NCBI GenBank assembly: GCA_902725215.1
Contig: CACUVI010000012.1
Span: forward strand, 256,501-320,500
DNA: 64,000 nucleotides
Source of the DNA: Rhodospirillaceae bacterium LM-1
GTDB taxonomy: Bacteria > Pseudomonadota > Alphaproteobacteria > Rhodospirillales > WMHbin7
Direction of reading: 5' to 3'
A program made the position numbers and the translations under genes. How positions within the stretch are numbered: the first letter of the stretch is position 1; each line of letters opens with the position of its first letter. This document shows positions 8,379-16,199 of the stretch, in pieces. The notes under the pieces were generated by a model. It ran no database searches and had not been told where the DNA came from. It saw only the letters and a program-made list of their open reading frames with translations.

Positions 8379-9281
8379 ATGACTGAGGGCAATCAGCAAT
8401 CAGCTTCCGGTCCATGGGGGCCAAAGCAAGAAGACGTGACGGCGAAAAAGCCAAAACGTCATCTGCGGCTTGGCATTGCCTTGATCGCATTCCTTCTGCT
8501 GATAGGCGGAGGCGGTTATTGGGCGTGGAAGACAAAAATCAAGCCGAAGGTCGATAAGACCCTGCTTGGCCAAGCCCTGCAGGCGCCGGAAAGCTTCCCC
8601 ATTCGCATCACGGTGGAGTTGGAGTACCAGGGCAAGCCGGTTGTTCTGACCCGCATCAATCGTTGCGTACCTTACTTTCAGCGAAACGGCATGGAAAATT
8701 CTGGCAGCTATTTTTTCGTCAACAAGATCGGCGGCATGGGAACCGTACTGCCCGACGGCAGCGCCGTGTTTATGCGCCAGCCTAATGCATGCAAGTTCAT
8801 CTCATTGGACGAACGGAAGACCAAACAAATCAAATACGGCTATGACGTTCTGCAACCCCTTCCGAGTTTTGTTCCAGCTATTTCATGGGCGCCGGATGCC
8901 AAAGACCTGAGCCACTTCGAACAATATTTTCTGAAGGAAGCGGTTAGCGAACCCGGCTCGCGCATCATCTACAAGGGAACCAAGGTCGAGCGGCTTCAGC
9001 CAAGCGACATCGAGGCCGAGAATGATGGATTCTCATGGTACACGCATCCCAGTGAGCTTTTCGAAAAGCCATATGAGAGCGGCAAGACGAAATCATTTTT
9101 TGCGTATTTTCTGGTGTCGATCCCGGAAGAAGAGCTCAAGGCCTATCCGGAAGTCACGTCGTACATCAATGAACATGTGTCTCCTGCAGATGGCGGCATT
9201 CTTCCGGATGAATTTAGGTATAAGCTGAAAGCATTGATGTTTCAGTACCGCAACAAGAATTTTTTTCTCGGCACATCCTGA
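8379..9281 (+). CDS. Membrane-anchored protein of unknown function in the RTX locus
   Basis: 300 residues from the ATG at 8379; a GTG at 8376 directly after the acyltransferase stop is in frame. A cytoplasmic N-terminus rich in Q, K and S is followed by one transmembrane helix (about 28-48, G-I-A-L-I-A-F-L-L-L-I-G-G-G-G-Y) and a ~250-residue mixed soluble domain, presumably periplasmic. I do not recognise the family. Tight coupling to the acyltransferase (3 nt) suggests a role connected with the toxin or immunity to it. The same frame reopens just after the TGA at 9279 and runs to 9650, so the gene may once have been longer or duplicated. Confidence 0.6.
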   Translation: MTEGNQQSASGPWGPKQEDVTAKKPKRHLRLGIALIAFLLLIGGGGYWAWKTKIKPKVDKTLLGQALQAPESFPIRITVELEYQGKPVVLTRINRCVPYFQRNGMENSGSYFFVNKIGGMGTVLPDGSAVFMRQPNACKFISLDERKTKQIKYGYDVLQPLPSFVPAISWAPDAKDLSHFEQYFLKEAVSEPGSRIIYKGTKVERLQPSDIEAENDGFSWYTHPSELFEKPYESGKTKSFFAYFLVSIPEEELKAYPEVTSYINEHVSPADGGILPDEFRYKLKALMFQYRNKNFFLGTS

Positions 9282-9306
9282 AGCAGGTGCAGCTACAACG
9301 CCCCAC

Positions 9307-9318
9307 GGGGGGGGGGGG
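9307..9318 (+). repeat. Homopolymeric tract of 12 G
   Basis: Twelve consecutive G residues (CCCCAC followed by G12, then ATG) sit between two ORFs that share a reading frame. Poly-G tracts of this length in proteobacteria often vary by slipped-strand mispairing, and they are also frequent assembly errors. The frame through the tract is open on both sides (…Y-N-A-P-R-G-G-G-D-D-P-F…), so a change in tract length would move the downstream frame. Confidence 0.8.
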
Positions 9319-9335
9319 ATGACCCTTTCATCGGG

Positions 9336-9650
9336 ATGCCGAGAGACGGCGATTATGGAGGGGAGTCAGTTCGGAAAATCTGGATTCAGGATATCGATAA
9401 AATCATTCCCTTAATTGTCGATAATGGCCGGCTGATTGTGAAGAAAACCGACGGCGTCTTATACCGCTACGTTTCGCAAGAAATACTTATTGACAACGCC
9501 AAGATTGATTACGCGATCGAGGGCATAAAGCATGATCGCATTCGATTGTGGGATGCCGTGATTGTTCTGCACGGTAAGCCATACTTCTTTATGTCGCACA
9601 CAATGCGTACGTGCACACCAGGCGTAACCTGCAAGATGAAGATGAGGTAG
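9336..9650 (+). CDS. Hypothetical protein, possible 3' fragment of a larger gene
   Basis: 104 residues from the first ATG; the frame is open back to the TGA at 9279, that is through the G12 tract. It has no signal peptide or membrane helix and ends with C-T-P-G-V-T-C-K-M-K-M-R. No family recognised. Because it lies in the same frame as the preceding 300-residue ORF and lacks a good ribosome-binding site, it may be the displaced C-terminus of that gene or of a paralogue. It precedes the truncated toxin-like stub by 4 nt. Confidence 0.4.
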   Translation: MPRDGDYGGESVRKIWIQDIDKIIPLIVDNGRLIVKKTDGVLYRYVSQEILIDNAKIDYAIEGIKHDRIRLWDAVIVLHGKPYFFMSHTMRTCTPGVTCKMKMR

Positions 9651-9654
9651 AACC

Positions 9655-9891
9655 ATGCTGACTGCTGCCGAATACGCCGCTTTCGCAAGCGATGCCTACC
9701 GCGCAGAAGGCGGTCAGCGGGGTCAGGTCTTGAATTATGAATTGAAAGAGATCAAGCAGCGTTTGTTCGCTGAACTGCCACTCAAGCTACTGCAACCGGG
9801 CAAGGACGGTAAGCCTGTGTCGGGCGAAGGGGGAATTGGGGTATATCCATGGTGTCAGAGACGATTTCTCAAATTCCCCCCCAATTTCTAA
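9655..9891 (+). pseudogene. Chimeric stub: toxin/lipase-like N-terminus joined to a duplicate acyltransferase 3' end
   Basis: 78-residue ORF with a plausible GAGGT ribosome-binding site. The first ~29 residues (M-L-T-A-A-E-Y-A-A-F-A-S-D-A-Y-R-A-E-G-G) look like the start of a secreted lipase/RTX-type protein (inference from memory). From residue 30 it reads L-K-E-I-K-Q-R-L-F-A and P-L-K-L-L-Q-P-G-K-D-G-K-P-V, which is nearly identical to the C-terminus of the acyltransferase at 8271-8349. This is direct evidence of a duplication and deletion in which the toxin gene body was lost. It ends in an AT/G-rich inverted repeat. Confidence 0.6.
9829..9880. repeat. Inverted repeat with REP-like GGTGTCAGAGACG core
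   Basis: GGGGGAATT (9829-9837) pairs with AATTCCCCC (9872-9880) and encloses GGTGTCAGAGACGATTTCTC. The CTCTGACACCA motif (seen here on the minus strand) recurs at 50105-50115 beside another truncated gene. This composition is reminiscent of REP/RAYT-type palindromic elements, but no transposase is present in the window and the assignment is an inference. Confidence 0.45.
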
Positions 9892-10211
9892 CCCGCCAGG
9901 ATGGCCAGTTTGGCGGCCAGCTCATCCTTGTCTCCGCTCATAATCAGGGTCTTCAAGCGGCTGGTGGCCCCGATATCCAGGTCGATCGAGGATTTGGAAA
10001 TTTTCAGCCGCTTGGCGAGAAAGGCGATCAGCGCCGCATTGGCCTTGCCGTCTTCGGGTGGGGCCGTGATGGCGATCTTCAGTCGCCAGCGCCCGTCGCC
10101 ATCCTCCATCACGCCTTCGATGCGCTCGGACCTGGCCTTGGGCGTCAGGCGCACGTAAAGGCGCAAGCCGTCGGGAAGGGGATCACAAAAGACGGGAAAC
10201 AAGTCGGCCAA
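9888..10211 (-). CDS. DUF167 / YggU family protein
   Basis: About 107 residues from a TTG at 10211; no ATG gives a sensible start, since the ATG at 10238 adds an unrelated leader and increases the overlap with yggT. The family core is visible as V-R-L-T-P-K-A-R-S-E-R-I-E-G and then A-P-P-E-D-G-K-A-N-A-A-L-I, the standard DUF167 signature. The biochemical role is unknown; the gene is commonly placed downstream of yggT, as here, and overlaps it by about 29 nt. Confidence 0.8.
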   Translation of the reverse strand: MADLFPVFCDPLPDGLRLYVRLTPKARSERIEGVMEDGDGRWRLKIAITAPPEDGKANAALIAFLAKRLKISKSSIDLDIGATSRLKTLIMSGDKDELAAKLAILAG

Positions 10212-10482
10212 GCATACCCTGGAAGAACCACAGGCCAAGGATCAGCACCATGGGCGACAGATCGACGCCGCCCAAATCGGGCAGGATGCGCCGGATGGGG
10301 GCCAGGGCCGGTTCGGTGATGCGGTTCAGAAAACGCTGCACCGTGGCGACGAACTGGTTGTAGCTGTTGACCACGCCGAAGGCGACCAGCCAGCTTAGGA
10401 TCACAACGCCGATCAGCGCGTAGATATACAGTTCGATCAGGATATTGATCAGACCGACCAACGGTATCAGCACGACATCCAT
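10183..10482 (-). CDS. YggT family inner-membrane protein
   Basis: 99 residues starting at M-D-V-V-L-I-P-L-V-G-L, chosen because the upstream in-frame extension is not hydrophobic and a GGGGAAAA ribosome-binding site precedes this ATG. Two transmembrane segments flank the motif N-R-I-T-E-P-A-L-A-P-I-R-R-I-L-P, diagnostic of the YggT/Ycf19 family, and a C-terminal helix follows. Homologues are linked to membrane protein placement and osmotic tolerance. It forms a two-gene unit with the DUF167 gene. Confidence 0.87.
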   Translation of the reverse strand: MDVVLIPLVGLINILIELYIYALIGVVILSWLVAFGVVNSYNQFVATVQRFLNRITEPALAPIRRILPDLGGVDLSPMVLILGLWFFQGMLGRLVSRLL

Positions 10483-10566
10483 GAACTTTTCCCCAGGTCG
10501 AAGTTGAGCGACCATAGCCAAGGCGGGCGCTCCATGCAAGATGGAGGCGCCGCCCGGCACATAATC

Positions 10567-11343
10567 TTAACGGTGTTTGAAGTCGGCGGCGCGCTTTTCC
10601 GCGAATGCCGCCATGCCTTCCTTCTGATCTTGCGTGGCGAACAGGGAATGGAACATGCGGCGCTCGAAACGAACGCCCTCGGAAAGCGTGGTCTCAAGCG
10701 CCCGGTTGACACTTTCCTTGGCCATCATGGCCGAAGGCAGCGACATCGAAGCGATGCGCTCGGCCACCTTCATGGTCTCTTCCAGCAGGTCCGCCAGCGG
10801 AATGACGCGGCTGACCAAGCCAGCGCGCTCCGCTTCGGCGGCGTCCATGTTGCGGCCCGTCAGCACCATTTCCATCGCCTTCGACTTGCCCACCAGACGC
10901 GTCAGGCGTTGGGTGCCGCCGGCTCCGGGAATGATGCCGAGCGCGATTTCCGGCTGCCCGAACTTGGCGTTGTCGGCGGCCAGAATGAAATCGCACATCA
11001 TGGCCAGTTCGCAACCGCCGCCCAGCGCATAGCCCGCCACGGCGGCGATCACCGGTTTGCGGCAGCGGGTGACGCGCTCCCAATCCTTGGTGATGAAATC
11101 TTCGAGATACACGTCCATATACTGCTTGGGCGCCATTTCCTTGATGTCGGCCCCGGCGGCAAAGGCCTTTTCGCTGCCCGTCAGCACGATGCAGCCGACT
11201 TCCGGGTCGGCTTCGAAGCCGTCGATCGCCTTGGACAGTTCGATCATCAAGGCGCTGGACAGCGCGTTCATCGCCTTGGGGCGGTTCAGCGTGATCAGGC
11301 CGACGCGGCCCTTGGTATCGACGATGATGTTTTCATAGCTCAT
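10567..11343 (-). CDS. Enoyl-CoA hydratase (crotonase family)
   Basis: 258 residues, the standard length for mitochondrial-type short-chain enoyl-CoA hydratase, which hydrates trans-2-enoyl-CoA in beta-oxidation. The oxyanion-hole segment [11 protein letters not shown] and both catalytic glutamates are present: [12 protein letters not shown] and [16 protein letters not shown]. It is followed on the same strand by YggT after an 84-nt gap and preceded by a small secreted protein, with no other fatty-acid genes nearby. Confidence 0.93.
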   Translation of the reverse strand: MSYENIIVDTKGRVGLITLNRPKAMNALSSALMIELSKAIDGFEADPEVGCIVLTGSEKAFAAGADIKEMAPKQYMDVYLEDFITKDWERVTRCRKPVIAAVAGYALGGGCELAMMCDFILAADNAKFGQPEIALGIIPGAGGTQRLTRLVGKSKAMEMVLTGRNMDAAEAERAGLVSRVIPLADLLEETMKVAERIASMSLPSAMMAKESVNRALETTLSEGVRFERRMFHSLFATQDQKEGMAAFAEKRAADFKHR

Positions 11344-11363
11344 GAAGTTTCTCCTGGTGGATT

Positions 11364-11723
11364 TTATTTGGATTTAATGGGCGTCAGTTCGAAGCGGGCT
11401 TCGGAACCGCCCGCCGGAAGCGATTTCACGATCAAACGCAGCTCTTCCTTCTCGCGCCAGAAGCGGCCCTGGCCCTTGGGGGTCCATCCCAGTTCGGGCA
11501 GGGTCTCGCCGTAGAAGCGACGGATGTCGTCTTGCGAAACCTGGCCCTTGGCGGCGAATTGGGCGATGCGTCCTTCCGGCGTTTCGAACACCAGGGCCGC
11601 CTGCGCGTCTTCGCTCAGGCCTTGCATCAAGGGCAGATCGCTGATGCCGGACAAAAAACCGCCTTCGGCCAGCGCCTGGGCGCTGAGGATGAGAAGCAGG
11701 GCGGGAGCGGCAAGCCATTTCAT
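11364..11723 (-). CDS. Small secreted protein of unknown function
   Basis: 119 residues with a typical Sec signal peptide ([19 protein letters not shown], cleavage probably after A-L-A). The mature part of ~100 residues contains [16 protein letters not shown], a pattern seen in small periplasmic proteins of Rhodospirillales, but I cannot name the family. It lies 14 nt downstream of mutM on the same strand, so it is probably cotranscribed. Confidence 0.65.
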   Translation of the reverse strand: MKWLAAPALLLILSAQALAEGGFLSGISDLPLMQGLSEDAQAALVFETPEGRIAQFAAKGQVSQDDIRRFYGETLPELGWTPKGQGRFWREKEELRLIVKSLPAGGSEARFELTPIKSK

Positions 11724-11737
11724 GCCCTGTTTCTACC

Positions 11738-12565
11738 TTACCGTTGACAGCGCTGGCAATAGAAGCTGCTGCGGCCCGCCTGCAGGATGCGCAGGATGCT
11801 TGCCTTGTCCTTGCAGCGGGGGCAGGGATGTCCTTCCTTTCCGTAAACAGCAAAATGATGCTGGAAATAGCCCAATTCGCCGTCCGGCCGCACATGATCG
11901 CGCAGGGTCGAACCGCCGCTGGCGATGGCCTCTTCCAGAACCTTGCGCAGGGCCTGCAGCAGAAGTTCGCATTCTCGCTCCTTCAGGCCGTTGCAAGGCC
12001 GGTTGGGCGCGATTTTGGCGCGAAACAGCGCTTCCGAAGCGTAAATATTGCCGATCCCGGCGATCAGCGCCTGATCCATCAAGGCGGGCTTGATCGGTCC
12101 TTTCTTGCGGATTAGGCGCTGCATGAAAAGCCGGGCGTCCAAATCCGGGTCGAACGGCTCGGGGCCAAGCCCCGCCAACAGCGGATGCTGCTCTTGGCTT
12201 TCGGCGTCGAACAGATCGACGCAGCCGAACCTTCTGGGGTCCTCCAGGCAGGCCCAGGCGCCATCTTGCATCAGCAAGACGAAATGGGCGTGCTTGCCGG
12301 TGGGCGCGGCGCCCTGTCCCAGAAGAATGCGCCCCGACATGCCAAGATGAACCAGCAGCACAAGCTGGTTGGAAAGATGCATGAGAACATATTTGGCGCG
12401 CCTGCCGATATGAAGGACGCGCAGCCCCTTCAGTTTGGACGCCAAGCCCTTTGGAAAGGGCAGGCGCAAATCGGGCCTGCGCACAAGAGCCTTCTCGATC
12501 GTCTTGCCTTCAAGAATCTTGGCTAGGCCGCGGGCAACCGTCTCGACTTCCGGCAGTTCAGGCAT
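11738..12565 (-). CDS. mutM: Formamidopyrimidine-DNA glycosylase
   Basis: 275 residues beginning M-P-E-L-P-E-V-E-T-V; Pro2 is the catalytic N-terminal nucleophile after Met removal, and E3 and the following lysine region are intact, which fixes the start at 12565 despite an upstream open frame. It removes 8-oxoguanine and FaPy lesions and nicks the strand (base excision repair). The central helix-two-turns-helix (G-I-G-N-I-Y-A-S-E-A-L-F) and the C-terminal zinc finger C-P-R-C…C-Q-R-C are present. It overlaps the 3' end of the upstream kinase gene by 8 nt. Confidence 0.95.
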   Translation of the reverse strand: MPELPEVETVARGLAKILEGKTIEKALVRRPDLRLPFPKGLASKLKGLRVLHIGRRAKYVLMHLSNQLVLLVHLGMSGRILLGQGAAPTGKHAHFVLLMQDGAWACLEDPRRFGCVDLFDAESQEQHPLLAGLGPEPFDPDLDARLFMQRLIRKKGPIKPALMDQALIAGIGNIYASEALFRAKIAPNRPCNGLKERECELLLQALRKVLEEAIASGGSTLRDHVRPDGELGYFQHHFAVYGKEGHPCPRCKDKASILRILQAGRSSFYCQRCQR

Positions 12566-14615
12566 CGGCTTCCTTGGGCAAGGCGGGCAGCGTGAAGATG
12601 AAACGCGAGCCTTGTCCGGCTTCGCTTTCCACCCAGATGCGCCCGCCATGACGTTCGACGATGCGCCGACATACGGCCAGTCCGATGCCGAAGCCTTCAT
12701 ATTGCGTTCTGGAATGCAGGCGCTGGAACACCTTGAACAGACGATCCGCATTCTCGGGCGCGATGCCGATGCCGTTGTCGGCCACCGTGATCGCCCAGTG
12801 ATCGTCTTGGCGCGCCGACGAGATGGTCACTTTCGCCGCCTCGTCGGGCTTTCGGTATTTCAGCGCGTTGCCGATCAGGTTTTGCATCAGGCGCATCAAT
12901 TGACCCGGATCGCCATTGACCACGGGCAGGCTTTGCACATCGACCGTGCCGCCACATTCGCTGATCGCCAGGGCCAAATTGACCAGGGCGTCCTGCGCGG
13001 CCTGGGTCAGATCGACGGGGCGGAAACTTTCGCCCTTGCGGTTGACGCGGGAATATTCAAGCAGGCCTTGAATCATGCCGCTCATCCGCTTGGCGCCATC
13101 GACGGCAAAGTCGATGAATTCCAGCCCGTCCTTGTCCAGCACCTGTTTGTAGCGCCGCTCCACCAGCGCCAGATAGCTGGAAACCATGCGCAAAGGTTCC
13201 TGAAGATCGTGCGAGATGGCGTAGGAAAACTGCTCAAGCTCGGCATTCGAGCGCTTCAATTCGTCCTCGATCTGCTTTTGCGACGTGATGTCGATCACGA
13301 TGCTGATGACCGCCGACCCCAATTTTTCAAGGCCTTGATGCGCCGTGCGATAGACGACGGCCCTTCGTTCGGCTCCTTGTCGATCCGCCCAGGCGGTTTC
13401 GAATTGAATTTGTCCGCCCGCTTCCAGCAAGTCTTCGAAGCGCTGCCGGTACTTTTCGACGACGTTGGCGGGCAGAATGTCCTGGCAGGTTCTGCCCAGA
13501 ACCTCGGTGACCGAATAGCCGGTCCAACGCAAAAAGGCGTTGTTGCATTGGATGAAAACGCCATTGGTGTCGCTGGTCGCGATGGGAACCGGAATGGCGT
13601 TGAGCAAGGTCTGCTGGTACTGAAGCTGGGCGGTGACGATGGCGCGGCTTTCGCGCAGACGCCTGATGGCGTGCTCGCGTCTTGCCAGTGAGCCTGCGAT
13701 GCGCTGGCTTGCCAGAAAGGTGGCTGATGTCACGGCCAGCGACAGAAAAAGGGCCAGGGCAAGGTAGGTGTACCAGCCGCTCAGGACTTTGCTTTTAAGC
13801 AGTGTCACGCCGATGGTCAGCGGATAGCCCGGCAGATTGCGAAAGGCAACCAACCTCTCCTGCCGGTCAATGGGCGAAAGCGCTGTCCAATGCATCAATT
13901 CCGGATAGCCGTTTTCCCGTCCCTGGAAGGATGGAAGCATTGAGCCGACGGCGCCTTCCACCTCGGGCTGGCGCATCAGAACGCGCCCCTTCAAATCCGT
14001 CATGACCACCGAGGCGCCGGGCGTATCCAGAATGGCCTGATATTCATGCGCCAGACTGACCAGATCGATCGTGACGACGACCGAGCCGTCGAAGGTTCCG
14101 TCTGGCTTCTTGATGCCGTGGCTAAGGCTTATAAACCACTTCGTGGGCGAGAGCCGGGACCTCATCGGGCCATCGACGAATCGTTCGACCTCGGGATTGT
14201 CGCGATGTTTCGTGAAATAGGGGCGGTCGGAAACTTCGGGCCGCCAGTCACCGCCGGTCCAGGCGGTGATTTCGCCCTGCGCGTTCAGACGGAAAATGTT
14301 CAAAATGGCCGACTGTTGCGCCCGCTTGTAGAGCATGATCCGCTCAATCTCGCTTTGGCCGAGCTTCAAGGGATAGTCTCTGAATTCCAGCGCCGTGCGG
14401 TCGATTTCGCCCAGAATTCTTCCGGTATGGGTCATGAAGACGGCGATCAAGCCCTCGGCCGTGGCCCGCCCCCTCTCCAACATCGACTGGTAAAGGCCCA
14501 TCAGCCAAGCGCCCAGCAAGATATTGAAGGCCAGCGCGAACAGCACTCCCGTCAGCAACGCCAAACGACGGGCTGGAATGTGCGGTGACGCATCTTTGGA
14601 CATGAGAGGTTTCAT
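12558..14615 (-). CDS. Sensor histidine kinase with periplasmic Cache-type sensor and PAS domain
   Basis: 685 residues: a transmembrane helix (~18-42), a ~240-residue periplasmic dCache-like domain (with D-R-P-Y-F-T-K-H and T-K-W-F-I-S-L-S-H), a second helix (~285-308), a PAS domain (~340-450), a HisKA helix with the phospho-accepting H469 in A-I-S-H-D-L-Q-E-P-L-R-M-V, and an HATPase with N-box N-L-I-G-N-A-L-K-Y-R, G1 D-N-G-I-G-I and G2 G-F-G-I-G-L. No cognate response regulator adjoins it; it precedes mutM with an 8-nt overlap. It is the first of three kinases of the same subfamily in the window. A TGT-N10-ACA box lies in its upstream region. Confidence 0.9.
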   Translation of the reverse strand: MKPLMSKDASPHIPARRLALLTGVLFALAFNILLGAWLMGLYQSMLERGRATAEGLIAVFMTHTGRILGEIDRTALEFRDYPLKLGQSEIERIMLYKRAQQSAILNIFRLNAQGEITAWTGGDWRPEVSDRPYFTKHRDNPEVERFVDGPMRSRLSPTKWFISLSHGIKKPDGTFDGSVVVTIDLVSLAHEYQAILDTPGASVVMTDLKGRVLMRQPEVEGAVGSMLPSFQGRENGYPELMHWTALSPIDRQERLVAFRNLPGYPLTIGVTLLKSKVLSGWYTYLALALFLSLAVTSATFLASQRIAGSLARREHAIRRLRESRAIVTAQLQYQQTLLNAIPVPIATSDTNGVFIQCNNAFLRWTGYSVTEVLGRTCQDILPANVVEKYRQRFEDLLEAGGQIQFETAWADRQGAERRAVVYRTAHQGLEKLGSAVISIVIDITSQKQIEDELKRSNAELEQFSYAISHDLQEPLRMVSSYLALVERRYKQVLDKDGLEFIDFAVDGAKRMSGMIQGLLEYSRVNRKGESFRPVDLTQAAQDALVNLALAISECGGTVDVQSLPVVNGDPGQLMRLMQNLIGNALKYRKPDEAAKVTISSARQDDHWAITVADNGIGIAPENADRLFKVFQRLHSRTQYEGFGIGLAVCRRIVERHGGRIWVESEAGQGSRFIFTLPALPKEADA

Positions 14616-14935
14616 GTGGCTCTAACCTAACGTGCCCCCGTTATAGGCATTTCTCAAGAGGCGGGCAAATCGTTGGCTATTTCAATGCCATTTTTCAGTC
14701 ATATGCGCTTTGGCGGCTGGCTTGTCAGGAATATGACACAGGTTGTTTAGGTGAATCTTTTAAAATCAATGGACTGTCTGTAGCAGGGGCCTTGCGTTGT
14801 CGCAGCTGTTAAGCAGCTCATGCAAGAAAATGCTTTTCCCTCCTACCGGCTTTTGTGCGGTTTATGGGGCCGATTTTGTCAAGAAAAACCCGGCATGGAA
14901 AAGCTCCATGCCGGGCGTAATAAATCTGAAAATGA
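14616..14935. other. Intergenic region: kinase promoter and collagen-like gene terminator
   Basis: 320 bp without a gene. On the kinase side there is a perfect TGT-N10-ACA sequence (14723-14738, itself part of TGTCA-N6-TGACA) and, closer to the kinase, TGGCATTGAAATAGCC on the minus strand (14690 to 14675), which keeps the GG-N10-GC spacing of a sigma-54 promoter but has a poor -12 element. On the other side a strong terminator hairpin ends the collagen-like gene. The + strand frame from 14797 is the antisense of the Gly-rich repeats and is not a gene. Confidence 0.35.
14889..14915 (-). terminator. Rho-independent terminator of the collagen-like gene
   Basis: Perfect 11-bp stem CCCGGCATGGA / TCCATGCCGGG with a 5-nt loop. 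Read on the minus strand, it is followed by a run of five T, the expected order for a terminator 20 nt past the stop of the leftward collagen-like gene. Confidence 0.85.
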
Positions 14936-15685
14936 TCAGCGATTGGTGCCTGGAGGACCAGACGGGCCGGGTGCGCCCGGCGCTCCGGGTGAACCTGGCG
15001 AACCCGGTGAACCTGGCGAACCTGTTTTGCCGACAGCGCCTGCTGCGCCAGTGGCTCCGCCGACTCCGGTTTCACCCGTTGCGCCAGTCTTGCCGCCTGC
15101 TCCCGCTGCGCCAGTCGCCCCTGATGTGCCGGTCGCACCTGTCGCGCCGACATTTCCGGTCTTGCCGCCCGCTCCAGCGGCGCCGGTCGCACCTGATGTG
15201 CCAGTCGCACCTGTCGCGCCGACATTTCCGGTCTTGCCGCCCGCTCCCGCTGCGCCGGTCGCACCTGTCGCGCCGACATTTCCAGCTTTGCCACCTGCTC
15301 CCACCGCGCCGGTCGCACCTGTTGCTCCAGTCGCTCCGCTAGCTCCTGCAGCGCCTGCCGCACCCGCAGCACCATCGGCGCCTGCCGCGCCTGTGGCGCC
15401 TGACGCGCCCGTGGCGCCGGTTGCGCCCGCGCTGCCAGTTGAACCTGAACCGCCTGTACCGCCCGTACCACCGGCCCCACCAGATCCCTTGCCGGCTGTG
15501 CCGGCAGAACCAGCGCCGCCCGTGCCTCCGGTGCCGCCCGTGGCCTGTGCTATCGCGTGGCTTGATTCAATAAGAACGGGAGTAATGTACATTGCCGCCA
15601 GCATCAGGCCGATGCGGAACATCCGCCGCCTGCGTCCGGCTTCGGCGCTTGCAAGGCGTACGTCGCTTGTTTGGAAAGTGTTCAT
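14936..15685 (-). CDS. Collagen-like Gly-X-Y repeat surface protein
   Basis: 249 residues from the ATG at 15685, which has an AGGAGC ribosome-binding site 7 nt upstream (an earlier in-frame ATG at 15715 lacks one). A ~25-residue basic N-terminus precedes a hydrophobic signal/anchor ([12 protein letters not shown]), then ~190 residues of uninterrupted Gly-X-Y triplets, mostly G-A-T, G-A-A and G-G-T, with repeated blocks [12 protein letters not shown]. The C-terminus is Pro-rich collagen (S-P-G-S-P-G and then G-P-P-G-T-N-R), which would nucleate a triple helix. Bacterial collagens of this type form surface stalks or adhesins. There is no C-terminal globular domain or anchor, so secretion and attachment are unclear. 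Confidence 0.85.
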   Translation of the reverse strand: MNTFQTSDVRLASAEAGRRRRMFRIGLMLAAMYITPVLIESSHAIAQATGGTGGTGGAGSAGTAGKGSGGAGGTGGTGGSGSTGSAGATGATGASGATGAAGADGAAGAAGAAGASGATGATGATGAVGAGGKAGNVGATGATGAAGAGGKTGNVGATGATGTSGATGAAGAGGKTGNVGATGATGTSGATGAAGAGGKTGATGETGVGGATGAAGAVGKTGSPGSPGSPGSPGAPGAPGPSGPPGTNR

Positions 15686-15739
15686 TGGATGCTCCTGTAA
15701 TCGTTGTTGAAACATTTCAGATTGCCATAAGGAATCAAC

Positions 15740-16190
15740 TTACTTCCAATAGCTTGGCACCTCGAAATAGCCGTCTATCTTGCGGCCAGTTTCCGGCGTC
15801 CACTCGAACTTCATGTTGATGTCGTAGTTCGGGGCGCTCTCAAGTTTCTTCTTGTCCAAATTGACGACATAGCCTTCCTTGTCGGCGTCGCATTTCAAGA
15901 TGGCCCAAGGCAGGGGGTGGCGTCGCTCGCCGAATCCCAAAAAAGTCGCCACACGACAGTAGGACGTAGATCGCCCTGCCGCTGACCTTGTCAATCATGA
16001 TGCCGTCGATTTCGCCTATGCGCTTGCCCAAGAAATTATAGACATCAGTTCCACTGACTCTTTCTGCGGCGATAAGTGTTCCTGTGGTAACGGAAGTCTC
16101 GTCGCTCACGCTATACGCCTCATGCGCTGGACAGCAAGCCGAATGGCAGACCTTGAAGCTAGGCAGTAAAGCCTGAGCGGAGTAAGGCAC
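15740..16190 (-). pseudogene. PRC-barrel domain protein, frameshifted
   Basis: Two overlapping minus-strand frames together make one PRC-barrel protein. The upstream part reads G-T-D-V-Y-N-F-L-G-K-R-I-G-E-I-D-G-I-M and continues to S-C-G-D-F-F-G-I, and the downstream frame continues G-E-R-R-H-P-L-P-W and D-K-E-G-Y-V-V-N-L-D-K-K-K-L-E. The switch is at an A6 run on the + strand (15939-15944); removing one base restores D-F-L-G-F-G-E-R-R. PRC-barrel proteins act in ribosome maturation, photosynthetic reaction-centre assembly or stress. The start is either ATG 16190 or GTG 16109. It could be a true pseudogene or a sequencing error. Confidence 0.75.
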
Positions 16191-16199
16191 GGATATTAC

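Noticed and set aside
14797-15710. Long Pro/Ala/Val-rich + strand ORFs
   Set aside because: They are antisense readings of the Gly-X-Y repeats of the collagen-like gene; no ribosome-binding site or family.
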